Positions 1-10,960 of a DNA stretch of 64,000 bases are shown piece by piece. Below the pieces are notes generated by a model that saw nothing but the letters and a program-made list of their open reading frames with translations, had not been told where the DNA came from and did no database searches. The stretch is taken from the NCBI GenBank assembly GCA_963971305.1, contig CAXARO010000971.1, positions 1 to 64,000 of the forward strand, in the 5' to 3' direction. The translations under genes were made by a program, and so were the position numbers. Source of the stretch: Arcuatula senhousia. Its lineage: Eukaryota > Mollusca > Bivalvia > Mytilida > Mytilidae. Within the stretch, counting starts at the first letter, position 1. Each line of letters begins with the position of its first letter.

Positions 1-47
1 GACGTCATACACAAGGAGTAACACTATGTTTTTTTGGTCAAATGTGA

Positions 48-565
48 CAGTTAGTTAGTTAGTTATTGCTTTACTCCCAAGCAGCACGATTTCGGCTAAA
101 TCCGGGAGATGAAAATGAAAGTGGTGATACAATGAACATGAAATGATGATGAAGTGGGGAAATGGGGACACAAGGCCAATCGGCTAGGAGAGTTTTGACT
201 GCCACTGGAAAAAGGAGTGATGGGTAGGGACGGGAAATTTAGCCTCCTGCATGGGGATCCTACGGGTCATACTCTTACAAAAACCTGCAGCAGGGATCTT
301 TAACGTGCGAGGAACGTGACATTTTTCCCAACACGGTGCACCACTATGGTAAGCGGTCAGTTTTTCCGCATTATCGCCTGACGACCCCGCATCACTCGAT
401 GTCAGGGCTGCCCAATTCAACCACCTGGGGCACACCTCTTAGTCGCTTGTTGGCAAAGTGGCCTGACCCGATGTCAGCTAGGTTTCTGGGCGCTCTTTAG
501 TGGACTTTTACCGAAAAGCTTAGCGCTGCTGCGGGCCTATTCGCCACCCGGAACCCGCATGGGTG
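48..565 (-). mobile_element. SINE-like dispersed repeat, copy 1, with 13 bp target duplication
   Basis: A 518 bp non-coding repeat flanked by the perfect 13 bp direct repeat TGGTCAAATGTGA (35-47 and 566-578). A short GTTA/TTAG tetranucleotide run lies at its left end. Read on the minus strand this places the simple-repeat tail at the 3' end, as in elements moved by target-primed reverse transcription. The interior is clearly related to 9341-9786; both share the block around CTGCTGCGGGCCTATTCG near the right end. No coding frame and no convincing tRNA-type A and B boxes were seen, so the SINE label rests on the target duplication and tail. Confidence 0.7.
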
Positions 566-578
566 TGGTCAAATGTGA

Positions 579-1101
579 AATGATGTTGTTATATCTTTAG
601 GGAAATGTTTAATAAAAATGTGTTTTTATTATGATCATTGACAAGGATAGCGTGCTCCTTAAATTGGTAAGCAGTAAAAGTTGTGTCTCATTTATTTATG
701 TCAGAACAAACCGTACCAATATGTTTTTATGGCACTTTCTAGTTATAAAACAATATGGGAATTGAATGATTCTTTTTTAGGTGGTCATTCGTCTGGAAGA
801 ACAGGTTACAGGTAATTTCGAAGCATACGATTGCTAAGTATCGTTAGGTGAACCTACCACTGGTTTTTGGCATTGCAAACTGACAAAATGTTGATAGGAC
901 AAGGCCACCCAGCTAAGCTCAAAAGGGACTTGAAAGCCTTTTATAATTTTTAACGTTTGGCTTCTTACGACTCTGTGGATCTGACATGAAAAATGAAAAA
1001 AATCCCAGAAAGACCTGATTATTATCTGGACTAAAAATAATCCTCTTTAACAAGTCGTTGCTCAAATGTTAGTTTTGAGAAATTTGAACTGTCTGTAGCA
1101 C
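579..1101. other. Intergenic DNA, nothing recognised
   Basis: A/T-rich sequence without a credible coding frame or a repeat I can match elsewhere in the window. Confidence 0.5.
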
Positions 1102-1502
1102 GGGGGGGGAGGGTAACTTCAATTATAAAGCTAGGTACTTATGTGCGGCCCAAAAGGGTCTACTTTAGAAGTTCAGTGAAAATTTCAATGTTGTATATAT
1201 GATAAGGTATACTTTTCACAAATGTCATATATCAATAGGAAAAGAGTAACTGAGCATGCACATTTTGCCTCCTTGTAACCTTAAATGTACAGGCATTTGA
1301 TAACTTTTACCATTCAAACTTTGATTTTAATAGGAAATCTATAAAACATGTAAAGTTTAAGCATATTCTGTGTAATTTCAAATGCATTTAAAATATATGA
1401 ATGAGTGTCTTTTTAAGCAGGCCAATATACGAATAGGGTGGGTATAAAACTTCTGGGCTGCACATCTGTACCCTTAAATACTTGAAGTTACCCCCCCCCC
1501 CC
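1102..1502. mobile_element. Fold-back / MITE-like element
   Basis: The two ends are imperfect inverted repeats of roughly 55 bp. The left end is a G-run followed by GGGTAACTTCAA, and the right end is TTGAAGTTACCC followed by a C-run. The match continues inward with gaps through blocks such as ATGTGC-GCCCA. The interior of about 300 bp has no coding potential. The short frame antisense here overlaps the arm and is not a gene. No target duplication could be fixed because the G/C runs blur the ends. Confidence 0.45.
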
Positions 1503-3438
1503 AACATGGTCTGTAGTGTAGGGTATTCTGGAAAACAGAAATTTTTAGTAGTTAAATTATCTCGTTGAACCTCAAGCCAAAGTATAAGTGATGTCTCATA
1601 CAGGTTGTGTACATGCACATTATATACATCACGAGTTTATTGCCTTATTGATAATTTTAAGACAAATACACGCGAAATTATATCATCAAGATCGCAAAAT
1701 GTTTGCATGGTTCATAAATACATAAGTAGAGAGTTGCCAAAACGATTAACGATGAAAAAATTAACCTATCTTGAAAAGTTCAATCTGTTTGTGTATATTA
1801 TGCTGCTGAGATAAAAATAGTTCGCGCAGTAATATAAGAAATTTAACTGCAGTAACAGCTGTTATAGCGAGAAAATGCACCGGATGGTGACTTTTCAGTA
1901 TTTTTTTTTAAATTGATCATTGATAAAATTTTACACAGACTCTAATTCATCCACAAACTGGCATTAAAATCAATCCTCATGACTAACTATTTTACATCCT
2001 ATTATGCAACATACGAATCGTTATGCAATCGACAACAGGGTGAATCTAAGTATACATCTAGAATAGATATTCGAGAATAGGTCTCTCGTATGAAAAAACA
2101 ATCATACAACTTTATATTTATTTCCCGGAAATTAATTTTCATATGACCTTAGATGACCTAAAGAATTAGAACTAAAAACCTTTTTTTAGCAAAAGACATG
2201 TATTATTTATACACACGTACAGTATACGTATATCTGAGCTTAAAAAGGAAGCTTCCTGACTGGGGATGTTTAAAGTCGTGACTTCCCGGTTGTGTCTGCA
2301 GCGACGGCACCTAGTGATATAAGTACATTTGTACTTGTCATGATGAAGGCATGGTTTGACTGCGGTTGATAGGAAGGAGCATGGTACTTAAGATTTCTTT
2401 TAAACCGTTCCATCCTTACAACGGCACCTTGCAATTTGTTTTCTGCCTAATACAAAAAACCTGGACACCTTGGGTTAATTTTTAATTAGAAGTGTAATAA
2501 TTGCGTCACAAAAGCTTAAAATTCAAAGTAATAAAACCATGTAAGAATTTTTGATATAATTTTTACACAGCCTCAGCCGGGCCAACAGGCTGGTAACTCG
2601 CTGCAAGGATTTTTTGTAGAATATTGATCTAGATCCTTGCCCGCTGTTATCTGAAGATAAAGGTGGGGGTAGACTGGTTTCCGACTGTCGTACGGTGTCA
2701 GCTTAATGAGCCACCCGCTTCTCTAAGTGTTTAGGGCCTTACAAATTATTCATTTTACGTGTATTAATATATGTGGTGTCATTAATTTAATTAGAAACCT
2801 AACTTATTGTAACATATTTGTTATACTCCCGCTCTGCAGAGAAACAATTTCTTTCGACAAACTAGGAACTCCCCACCTCACCCACCCTACCCCCGAGCCG
2901 CCCTCCTACTGTGAGGGTCGGTAGGACCTTTTCCGAGACACCGAGAAAGGCTTATTTATTCACCGTGAGTTCGGGATTTTACAGATAAAACTGCGGGAAT
3001 CGGGAATTTTAGGTAGCGGGATCCGATAATGGTCGTTCCTAGCTGTCACCGGGAAAGCGAGATTTTGGTATTTATTTTAACGGGATTGCGGGATGAGACC
3101 CCTACTGTAATTGTCACTGAAAATAATTATAAAACTGCTTTGAATTGAGTTTTTCGGCGAGCCACCAAATTTTAACTTGTTACAATTTGTGCTAAGACCT
3201 ACATGTACAGGTGTAAATTTAAAACTGTTAGATAAAGTTTTTTTTTCAAAATTTGTAAATTGAAAGAGTACCATATAAAAATAACTAAGGTTAAATTTTC
3301 AGTGTTTAAATATGTATAGCTAGCTAAAATAAAATAAGCCCTAAATTTATATTAGAAAATAAAACAAATCTAGTTCTCTAGGCGGTCACGAGTCAATTAT
3401 TTGCCAAAACGTGTAAATACTAAATGTACATTTGTACT
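1503..3438. other. Intergenic DNA, no gene seen
   Basis: A/T-rich, with only short frames that look random. I found no long repeat, RNA gene or recognisable protein fragment. Confidence 0.5.
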
Positions 3439-4146
3439 AACAAGGGGTTGCACTAAGTCGTGCGAAGCATACCCCCACTCGGCCATTCAGAAAACAGGAA
3501 GTAGATGACCGACTGACCTGGAACGGGGAGGCACGCTACAACTCATCATGCTAAAGCTGTATATCAAATTTGAAATCAATTCCTTCTCTACAAGCCGATA
3601 AATCTGTTTCGAAAAAATGTCTATTTTTTACCCATAAAAAGTCTAAGTCAGCTCAGAAAACAGGAAGTAGATGATGGACTGACCTGGACAGGAGAGGCAC
3701 GGTATAACTAATCATGCTGAAGCTGTGTACCAAATTTGAAACCAATCCATCCAGTAGAAGCCATGAAATCTGTTACGAAAAATTTCACTTTTCAATTTTT
3801 TTAACCTAAAAAGTCTAAGTCGGCTTGAAAAACAGGAAGTACATGTAGATGATGGGCTAACCAGGAAAGGGGAGGCACGGTATAACTCATCATGCTAAAG
3901 CTGTGTACCAAATTTGAATCTATCCAGTAGAAGCCGAGAAATCTGTTACGAAAAATTTCAAATTTCAATTTTTTCCCCTAAAACGTCTAAGTCGGCTTGC
4001 AAAACAGGAAGTAGATGATGGGCTGACCTTGAAGCGGAAGCTGTGTACCCAATTTGAAACCAATCCATCAAGTAGAAGCAGAGAAATTGGGCCGGACGGA
4101 CAAGGTGATTGCAATATAGCCCCCTCTCTTACGAGTGGGGATATAA
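3439..4146 (-). mobile_element. Pearl-like non-autonomous Helentron-type element (family CCCCCACTCG)
   Basis: About four tandem core units of roughly 165-175 bp, recognised by the recurring block GAAAACAGGAAGTAGATGA at about 3490, 3655, 3830 and 4000. On the minus strand the 5' end reads TATATCCCCACTCG and is followed by a short GTCC run. The 3' end carries the matching subterminal block CGAGTGGGGGTA, a small hairpin GCAC/GTGC and the terminus CTTGTT. A second member of the family lies at 55234-55596. No coding capacity. Confidence 0.65.
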
Positions 4147-4346
4147 TATTATTTCGTAAGATACTAGAGCGATGATAGTTCACAGCTGCTGGAAACGGGA
4201 CCGTCCAGTCCTTAATGCACTTAGACCACTCAAGGAAGTTTAATGCTTCCATGGACCACTTAAATGAAGTGTTTTGGAATTTTCATTTTCATTTATTAAA
4301 AAAATAATTTCATCAGACAAAAAAATCGGTTTTTTTTTTGATTTTT

Positions 4347-5871
4347 AGCTCACCTGGACCGAAGGTCCATGTGAGCTATTACCATCACTTGGCGTCCGTC
4401 GTCGTCGTCTGTCGTCGTCGTCTGTCGTCGTCGTCGTCGTCTGTTAACAATTTTTCAAAAATCTTCTCCTCTGAAACTACCAAACAGAATTTAATGAAAC
4501 TTGGTATGAATGATCCTTAGGGTGTCCTGCACCAAACTTGTGTTTTGATTTTTAATCCGTTAAAAAACATGGCCGCCGTTACTAAAAATAGACTAGAGGG
4601 GTCAGACTACTGTTTTTGGCTTATAAATCAAAAAGTATAAGAGATAGAGGAAATCTGAGGCCACGCTACTGATTCAGCATCAAAAGCTCTACAAAAGTCT
4701 CTATTTGGTCAAAGTTGTCAGATGACCCCTTATAGGGGTTACGGCCCCTTAAAGGTGAAAAATAGCATTTTTTCATGTTTTTGGCCTACAGAATGAAAAC
4801 TATTGCAGATAGAGATTAGCTGTTGCTTGCTTAAATGTTCAGCTCAATTAACTCTACAAAAGTCTCCATAGGGTCGAAGTTGTCAGATGACCCCTTATAG
4901 GGGTTACGGCCCCTTAAAGGTGAAAAATAGCCATTTTTCATGTTTTTGGCCTACAGAATGAAAACTATTGCAGATAGAGATTAGCTGTTGCTTGCTTAAA
5001 TGTTTAGCTCATTTAGCTCTACGAAAGTCTCCATAGGATCGAAGTTGTCCGATAACCCCTTATAGGGGTTACGGCCCCTGAAAAATGGCATTTTTTCATG
5101 TTTTTGGCCTACAGAATGAAAACTATTGCACATAGAGATTAGCTGTTGCTTGCTTAAATGTTCAGCTCATTGAGCTCTACAAAATTCTCCATAGGGTCGA
5201 AGTTGTCAGATGACCCCTTATAGGGGTTACGGCCCCTGAAAAATAGCGATTTTTCATGTTTTTGTCCTACAGAATGAAAACTATTGCAGATAGACATTAG
5301 CTGTTGCTTGCTTAAATGTTCAGCTCATTTAGCTTTACAAAATTCTCCATAGGGTCGAAGTTGGCAGATGACCCCTTATAGGGGTTACAGCCCCTGAAAA
5401 ATAGCGATTTTTCATGTTTTTGGCCTACAGAATGAAAACTATTGCAGATAGAGATTAGCTGTTGCTTGCTTAAATGTTCAGCTCATTTAGCTTTACAAAA
5501 TTCTCCATAGGGTTGAAGTTGTCAGATGACCCCTTATAGGGGTTACGGCCCCTGAAAAATAGCCATTTTTCATGTTTTTGGCTTACAGAATTAAAACTAT
5601 TGCAGATAGAGATTAGCTGTTGGTTGCTTAAATGTTCAGCTCATTTAGCTCTACAAAAGTCTTCATAGGGTCGAAGTTGTCAGATGACTCCTTATAGGGG
5701 TTATGGCCCCTTATAGGTGAAAAATGGTGTTTTTGGTCTATAGAATGAAAACTATTGCAGGTAGAGAAAAGCTGTAGCTTGCTTAAATGTTCAGCTCATT
5801 TAGCTCTACAAAAGTATAGGGTCAACATCAAGACCAGGTGAGCGATTCAGGCTCCTGGGAGCCTCTTGTTT
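4347..5871 (+). mobile_element. Pearl-like non-autonomous Helentron-type element (family AGCTCACC), about 8 core repeats
   Basis: Begins after a T run with the hairpin AGCTCACCTGGACC-gaa-GGTCCATGTGAGCT (4347-4377). A GTC-rich microsatellite (about 4391-4443) and tandem core units follow. The spacing measured at the GTCGAAGTTGTC block is 165, 165, 158, 158, 158 and 158 bp. The 3' side has the subterminal inverted repeat CCAGGTGAGC (5834-5843), matching GCTCACCTGG at 4348-4357. It ends with the hairpin AGGCTCC-t-GGGAGCCT (5849-5864) and CTTGTTT. This order of parts is that of bivalve pearl elements. It encodes nothing. Confidence 0.8.
4391..4443. repeat. GTC-rich microsatellite inside pearl-like element
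   Basis: Runs of GTC/GTCGTC with CTGTC interruptions. This is the standard microsatellite position directly after the 5' hairpin in this element type. Confidence 0.85.
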
Positions 5872-6694
5872 GTTAAAACACGTGTCACCTAATTTGATGT
5901 CAGCCGCGCAACAGGATACAACCAGAAATTCACCAGACCATGACAAAACAAATAAAAACCAAGTTACATGTAAAAGGATGATTTAATCTACAAATCTGTC
6001 AAGTATGAAAATTGTTTGTGTATGTTTTGCTTTGTTTTTTTTCGTATTTGGTTTTAAATAGATGAATGACAAACAGAACCCTTTATCATAAAGCACAGAA
6101 TAGGGTTAAATAAATAGAAATATACTCTTTCTCTTTTGAAATGCAGCATCAATTCCATGTCCGTAGGCAGAAAAGTTTGAGAGCGGTTCGACTCGCGATA
6201 TCCGGCGGCGCTGAAGGGTTTTATGGTAAATTTTGGTTTAGAACGCCAAGTTGAATAATAGTGCTTGTTGTTTTTGAAAGGGGGGGGGGTTCATCCGAAC
6301 CCCACGACCCCACCCCCTTGCCTACGAGTATGAAATCTGTCACGTCTGATAATCTATCGGTCAAATTTCTTTTTGATCCAATTATCATATCAGGGTAATA
6401 TCTATCGAGAACATCGATATTCCACTGAGGCAAAATTCGTACACCTCTTGAAAACAGATAACTAACAGTTTCTTTTAATCTCAGTCGGCCCATCCCATCA
6501 CACCTAAAGTTATTTCATTTTTACATTTATTAGATAAAAAAAAAAACTTTCCCAATTCAGATTTAAGCAAAACACTAAGAATTTACAAACTCTTGTACAT
6601 GTATGATCATAATATTACACTCTAAAATTAAAGGTCTTAGTGCAATAAGACGATCTTTGCGGTGTTTAGACGGACCTGATAGAAACTAGTCAAA
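5872..6694. other. Intergenic DNA, no gene seen
   Basis: No credible coding frame. A G10 homopolymer tract lies near 6281. The minus-strand 90-residue frame here has no recognisable motif and is treated as chance. Confidence 0.45.
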
Positions 6695-6834
6695 GGCGGA
6701 TCTAGGACCGGCGTACCGGGTGCGCGCCCCAACGCTTGACAGAAAAATTTGGTAAGAACTGTATGAAACAAGAGGTCCCAGAAGTTTTTTTTATAATTGC
6801 GCGCCCCCTCGTTTGAAAATTTCTGGATCCGCCT
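6695..6834. mobile_element. Short MITE-like element with GGCGGATCYAG ends
   Basis: A 140 bp segment with 11 bp inverted ends: GGCGGATCTAG on the left and the reverse complement of GGCGGATCCAG on the right. C/G-rich blocks GCGCGCCCC lie inside both ends. ACTAGT occurs a few bases outside each end but is not exactly adjacent, so the target duplication is uncertain. A similar GGATCCGCC end is seen at about 60739-60747. Confidence 0.45.
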
Positions 6835-7366
6835 CAACTAGTTTTGTCTAATGAAAAGTATACAAAAGAAACAAATCTGTCATTTTTATAATGTTTGATG
6901 TTGAACAGTTTTAAATGGAATATTCACTTCTTAGATACACACAGATTTGTTTTAATTTTACTTGAAGACTTTTTTTCAAAAATTCAGTATGTAAATTCTC
7001 ACATGCTCTTAACTACCATTAAAAATTTTGAACACATACAAATCCAATTGAAGAAGTATGCTTTACTGACACTCTACGGCGATGTCCTTCTGTAACTCCT
7101 TTGGAGTATTAAAAATAACCATTCGAATCTTAAATCAATAAAAATTGACAAAATATAGATTCACTCTTGTCAATTTTCTCTGTCCATTTCTTTTTCCCTC
7201 TATTTCTTTCTGTATATAAAAAAACGTACAGGTATATTATGTCATTGTTTCGACTATATGTAAAGTTGTCGCTGTTTTGATGCATGTCGCTGCTTCGATA
7301 TAAAGTTATTTTGAAAAAGTAAAAATTATAATTAGTCCTCCAGAGCAAACCACCGGTACCACAGGG
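6835..7366. other. Intergenic DNA, nothing recognised
   Basis: A/T-rich without a supported gene or repeat. Confidence 0.45.
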
Positions 7367-8275
7367 GTTTAGTGTCGTTTTATGTGAGGGCTTTTGTAGA
7401 GCTTATTGGGCTGAGGGTTTAAACAAGCTACAGCTTTTCTCTATCTGTTATAGTTTTTTTCTATATGCCAAAAAACATAAAAATACTATTTTTCACCTTT
7501 AAAGGGTCATAACCCCTATAAGGGATCATCTGACAACTTAACCTTATGAAGATTTTTGTAGAGTTCAATGAGCTGGAGGTTAAAGCAAGCATCAGCTTTT
7601 CTCTATCTGCAATAGTTTTCATTCTAAAGGCCAAAAACATAAAAAAAAACACTATGTTTCACCTTTAAAGGACCATAACCCCTATAATTGAACATCTGAC
7701 TTCGACCCAATATAGACTTTTGTAGAGCTCAATGAGCTGAAGGTTTGAGCAGTCAACAGCTTTTCTTTAACTGCAATAGTTTTCATTCTATAGGCCAAAA
7801 ACATGAAAAACGCCATTTCACCTTTTAAAGGGTCATCTGACTACTTCGACCCAATTGAGACTTTTAGAGCTTTTGAATCTAAAGATGAAAGGTTGCATTA
7901 GATTTTCTCTATATCTTATACTTTTTGATTTATAAGCCAAAATATGTGGTCTGACCTTTCTGTACTATTTTTAGCAACGGTGGCCAAGTTTGATGGCCAG
8001 CAGTCATCATTTGTGCAATTATGGTAGTTGACATCCCATGGTAACCCGAATAATTAAGTTTAATTTATTTTGCTCCCTGCAGTCGCTACGTTGTCCACCG
8101 AAGTATACGAAGATGGATAGGGCTTGAACTATTTGAGTTAATCCCATGGATGATGTGTGCAAAGTTTCAAAGCAATCCCTTCAGTAGTTTTAGAGAAGAT
8201 TTTTAAAGAAAGGTTAACATGGTTAACGACGACAGGCGCCAAGTGATGACAATAGCACACAATGATCATCCTCAT
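7367..8275 (-). mobile_element. Diverged pearl-like element related to 4347-5871
   Basis: Read on the minus strand it repeats, with many differences, the core unit of the element at 4347-5871. Examples are blocks equivalent to TGACCCTTTAAAGGTGAAA and GAAAACTATTGCAGATAGAGA, about three times. Its right end resembles the 5' side of the AGCTCACC family (a CATCACTTGGCG-like block). Terminal hairpins are decayed, so the boundaries are approximate. Clearly older than the intact copy. Confidence 0.6.
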
Positions 8276-9328
8276 CTTTCTTGAGAAAAATGCAATGATT
8301 TATTAAAGTTTAATTTTAAAAGATAGAGAGATCAAGACATAAAAAAGAACTAACGAGCGCAGAGGAACTCTCTAAAGATCAACCACTGCAGTTTGTATAC
8401 TAGTTCATGTCAGGCCAAGGAAAACATTAAACAAGGCAAAAGCTGGTTATCCGCGCTGGAGAAGGTAGCGGTACGTCAAAACACCACGCAGTACTTCTTA
8501 ACTTACACTCAGGGTCCCAAATGCGCACTAATTTAAAGGACACCACGCTTTTGCAATACATTATATGTCATTAAAATTACGTTAATGGTAACACAATATT
8601 AAAACAAAATATCTGGAAATCTTTGTAAAGGTATTTTTTCAATATTTTTTTTTAAGATAGGGCATTAAAAAAAGTCTTTTGTGGTGCTCCGATTTTACCG
8701 GTTTCAACTGAATGACAATAAACAGACAAATGAATATCGAAGACCAATCGCAAAGAAACAAATTAAGTCATGCATCATTAAATCTAAAATAATTAAAAAC
8801 TCAATTGAATCATATATTATACAGGTATATCATTGAATTTAAATACACATCAAGTGTAGAAAAAATAAGAATGAAAGGAAAAAAGTCACTGAAACAGATT
8901 ATGGGAAAAGGTTACAGAAAAAAGTCCACAAGAAAACTGAAAAGTCAGTCAAAAAAGTCACAAAACAGGGGCCTGCTCCCAGCATTTGGGATCGAGAAAT
9001 AAAGAACCACAAGCTAGAAAACAGTGATGTTTAAATATACATGTACCTGATGGGTTTAGGAAAAGTTGCGGATATGAGATGGATATTATAAGGTGTGACG
9101 GAATGACACACGGACGGACAGATAAACCCTATCACTATATACTATGTTTAATAATGTCAAGCAGGAAATATCAGACAGCAGCCTTACCATAACCTGTTGT
9201 CTACCATATGCCGTCATTTATTTCTTTGGACTGTCTTCAAATTTCCAGCAGGATCAAATTTTACTTTTAATTTAAGGGGGATTAAATTATTGTTGAATTC
9301 AGTAAGGGGGACCAGGTTTTTTGTATAT
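8276..9328. other. Intergenic DNA with a short shared repeat block
   Basis: No gene seen. The block around 8969-9010 (GGGGCCTGCTCCCAGCATTTGG and following) resembles 55889-55960, suggesting fragments of one dispersed family. The 65-residue lysine-rich frame at 8805-9002 overlaps this A-rich repeat and has no recognisable domain. Confidence 0.4.
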
Positions 9329-9340
9329 TTATATAGCTGA

Positions 9341-9786
9341 GTGAGTGAGTGAGTTGGTGTTTTACGCCCGTGCAACGCTATATAGGTTATTTACAAGCGA
9401 TGAACATGAAAAGGATGATAAAATATGAAATATGGGGGTGGGGTGGGAAAAGGAACGGTAAATATCGAAGAGCCACAGGAAAAGGGGAGAAGTGGCTAGG
9501 GGCGGAAAAATTTAGTCGACTATGTGGTGCACTACTTTGCGGTCCACAAAGGTTTTTTTCACGTGCATGAAGTGTGGCACTCTCCACACACGTCCACTAT
9601 GGTCAGCGGTCAGGGTTTCCGTATTATAGATCTGACAACCTCCGCGGACGAGGGCCACCATATTCAGCCACCTAGGGTACACACTTGGTCGCTCTGTGGG
9701 CAGAGCACTGACCCGATGTAAAAATACAAAGACCCTTAGTCGCCTTCTGCTGCGGGCCTATTCGGCATCCGGGCCCCGCACAGGAC
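9341..9786 (-). mobile_element. SINE-like dispersed repeat, copy 2, with 12 bp target duplication
   Basis: A 446 bp repeat flanked by perfect 12 bp direct repeats TTATATAGCTGA (9329-9340 and 9787-9798). The left end is a GTGA tetranucleotide run, i.e. a (TCAC)n tail on the minus strand. The interior aligns with 48-565 in the same orientation, including CTGCTGCGGGCCTATTCG near the right end. The short frames on both strands are incidental. Confidence 0.75.
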
Positions 9787-9798
9787 TTATATAGCTGA

Positions 9799-10920
9799 CA
9801 TGTAGTTAATAAAACTCATTTGAATTGACTTTTTTTCAATTTTCATCTTTTTATTGTTATGTTTGGCTTCCTTAAATTCCTCAAACTTTTATATTCGGTT
9901 CTCATTTGATACTTTTAGTTTTCTATATATCCTTTCAATTATTTAAATTACCTAAAAACTGCTGATGAGATATGTTCCTGGAACAAAAAGCAGTATACGC
10001 TGCACACAGCATGATACGACGACAACACGTTGAACCCTGAAAGTTGGAGACGCAATACGCAGATAGTCAATTGCTCAGTACACATGCAGCGCATGGTAGA
10101 CACAAACGATTTTGACATGCTTTCTGTGGTTGACTTTCTATGCATGTTAGTTCTGATACAACAGTTAAATGTACATGTAAATAAAGATTATAACAAAATT
10201 ACCGAACTTGGAGGAAATCAATGATTGTCCATAAAAACTCTCAAAAATTGAGGTTTTTTGCCCCTTTGAATCCTGTTTACTTGAAAACCAAGCTTTGCTT
10301 CAAAAAGGGAGAAAGATAAATTGCAAATCTGATCGAAAACACAGACAGGGGATTTTAACATAAAAAAAAATGCAAAAACCCAAACAAATTCGATATCAAA
10401 CTATAAATCAAAAAGGGGTTTTTTTTATTGGAAGGGGGGGGGGGCTTAACTGTGACTCACCCGTATCATTGTACATGTATTTTGTTTATTTAATTCATTG
10501 TGTTATGCTTTTCTGTGTATTGGACTTTAAGAAAATAACATTATAACTACAGCTCCCTACTGTGAAGTTAATTGTTGTCAATAAGTACTGTTTTATTAGC
10601 GTTAATTATCGATGTTTACTTATCTAAAGATATACGACGCCAATTCACACATTAACGTTAATGTAAAAGGGATTTCTTTAATAATTTGAGTGCACCAGAA
10701 AAAATGTTTGCATAGCCAATGGACATATAATTAATTAACAGTATGGATAAGGCTTATGGAGGGTTTTAATCACATGATAATATCATATTTGTTAGAAGCT
10801 CTCTAATCTCGCAAATGAATGAGAGCACTTCATACCCGCATCTATGGTCAGATAATAGCGGGGTACCAGCCTACATGTTGTAGCGATAAAATATATAAAC
10901 AAATATAGTATAATATAATT
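9799..10920. other. Intergenic DNA, nothing recognised
   Basis: A/T-rich flank of the P-type transposon, with a G tract at about 10433-10443. No supported gene. Confidence 0.45.
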
Positions 10921-10928
10921 GATTTGAC

Positions 10929-10960
10929 CATGGAAGTATTAAATTGACAGGAATTACAAC
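10929..10960 (+). repeat. Left terminal inverted repeat of the P-type transposon
   Basis: 32 bp, identical in reverse complement to 23372-23403. It begins CATG, as the Drosophila P element also does. GATTTGAC precedes it at 10921-10928. Confidence 0.9.

Noticed and set aside
184..435. Minus-strand 83-residue frame in the first SINE-like repeat
   Set aside because: It lies wholly inside a repeat with target duplications and is not conserved in the second copy.
4500..5823. Tandem array as a CRISPR
   Set aside because: Units of 158-165 bp are homologous over their full length, with no short repeat plus unique spacer structure. The genome is eukaryotic.
8805..9002. Lysine-rich 65-residue frame as a small basic protein
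   Set aside because: A-rich sequence, part of a dispersed repeat fragment also seen near 55.9 kb, no homologous frame there.
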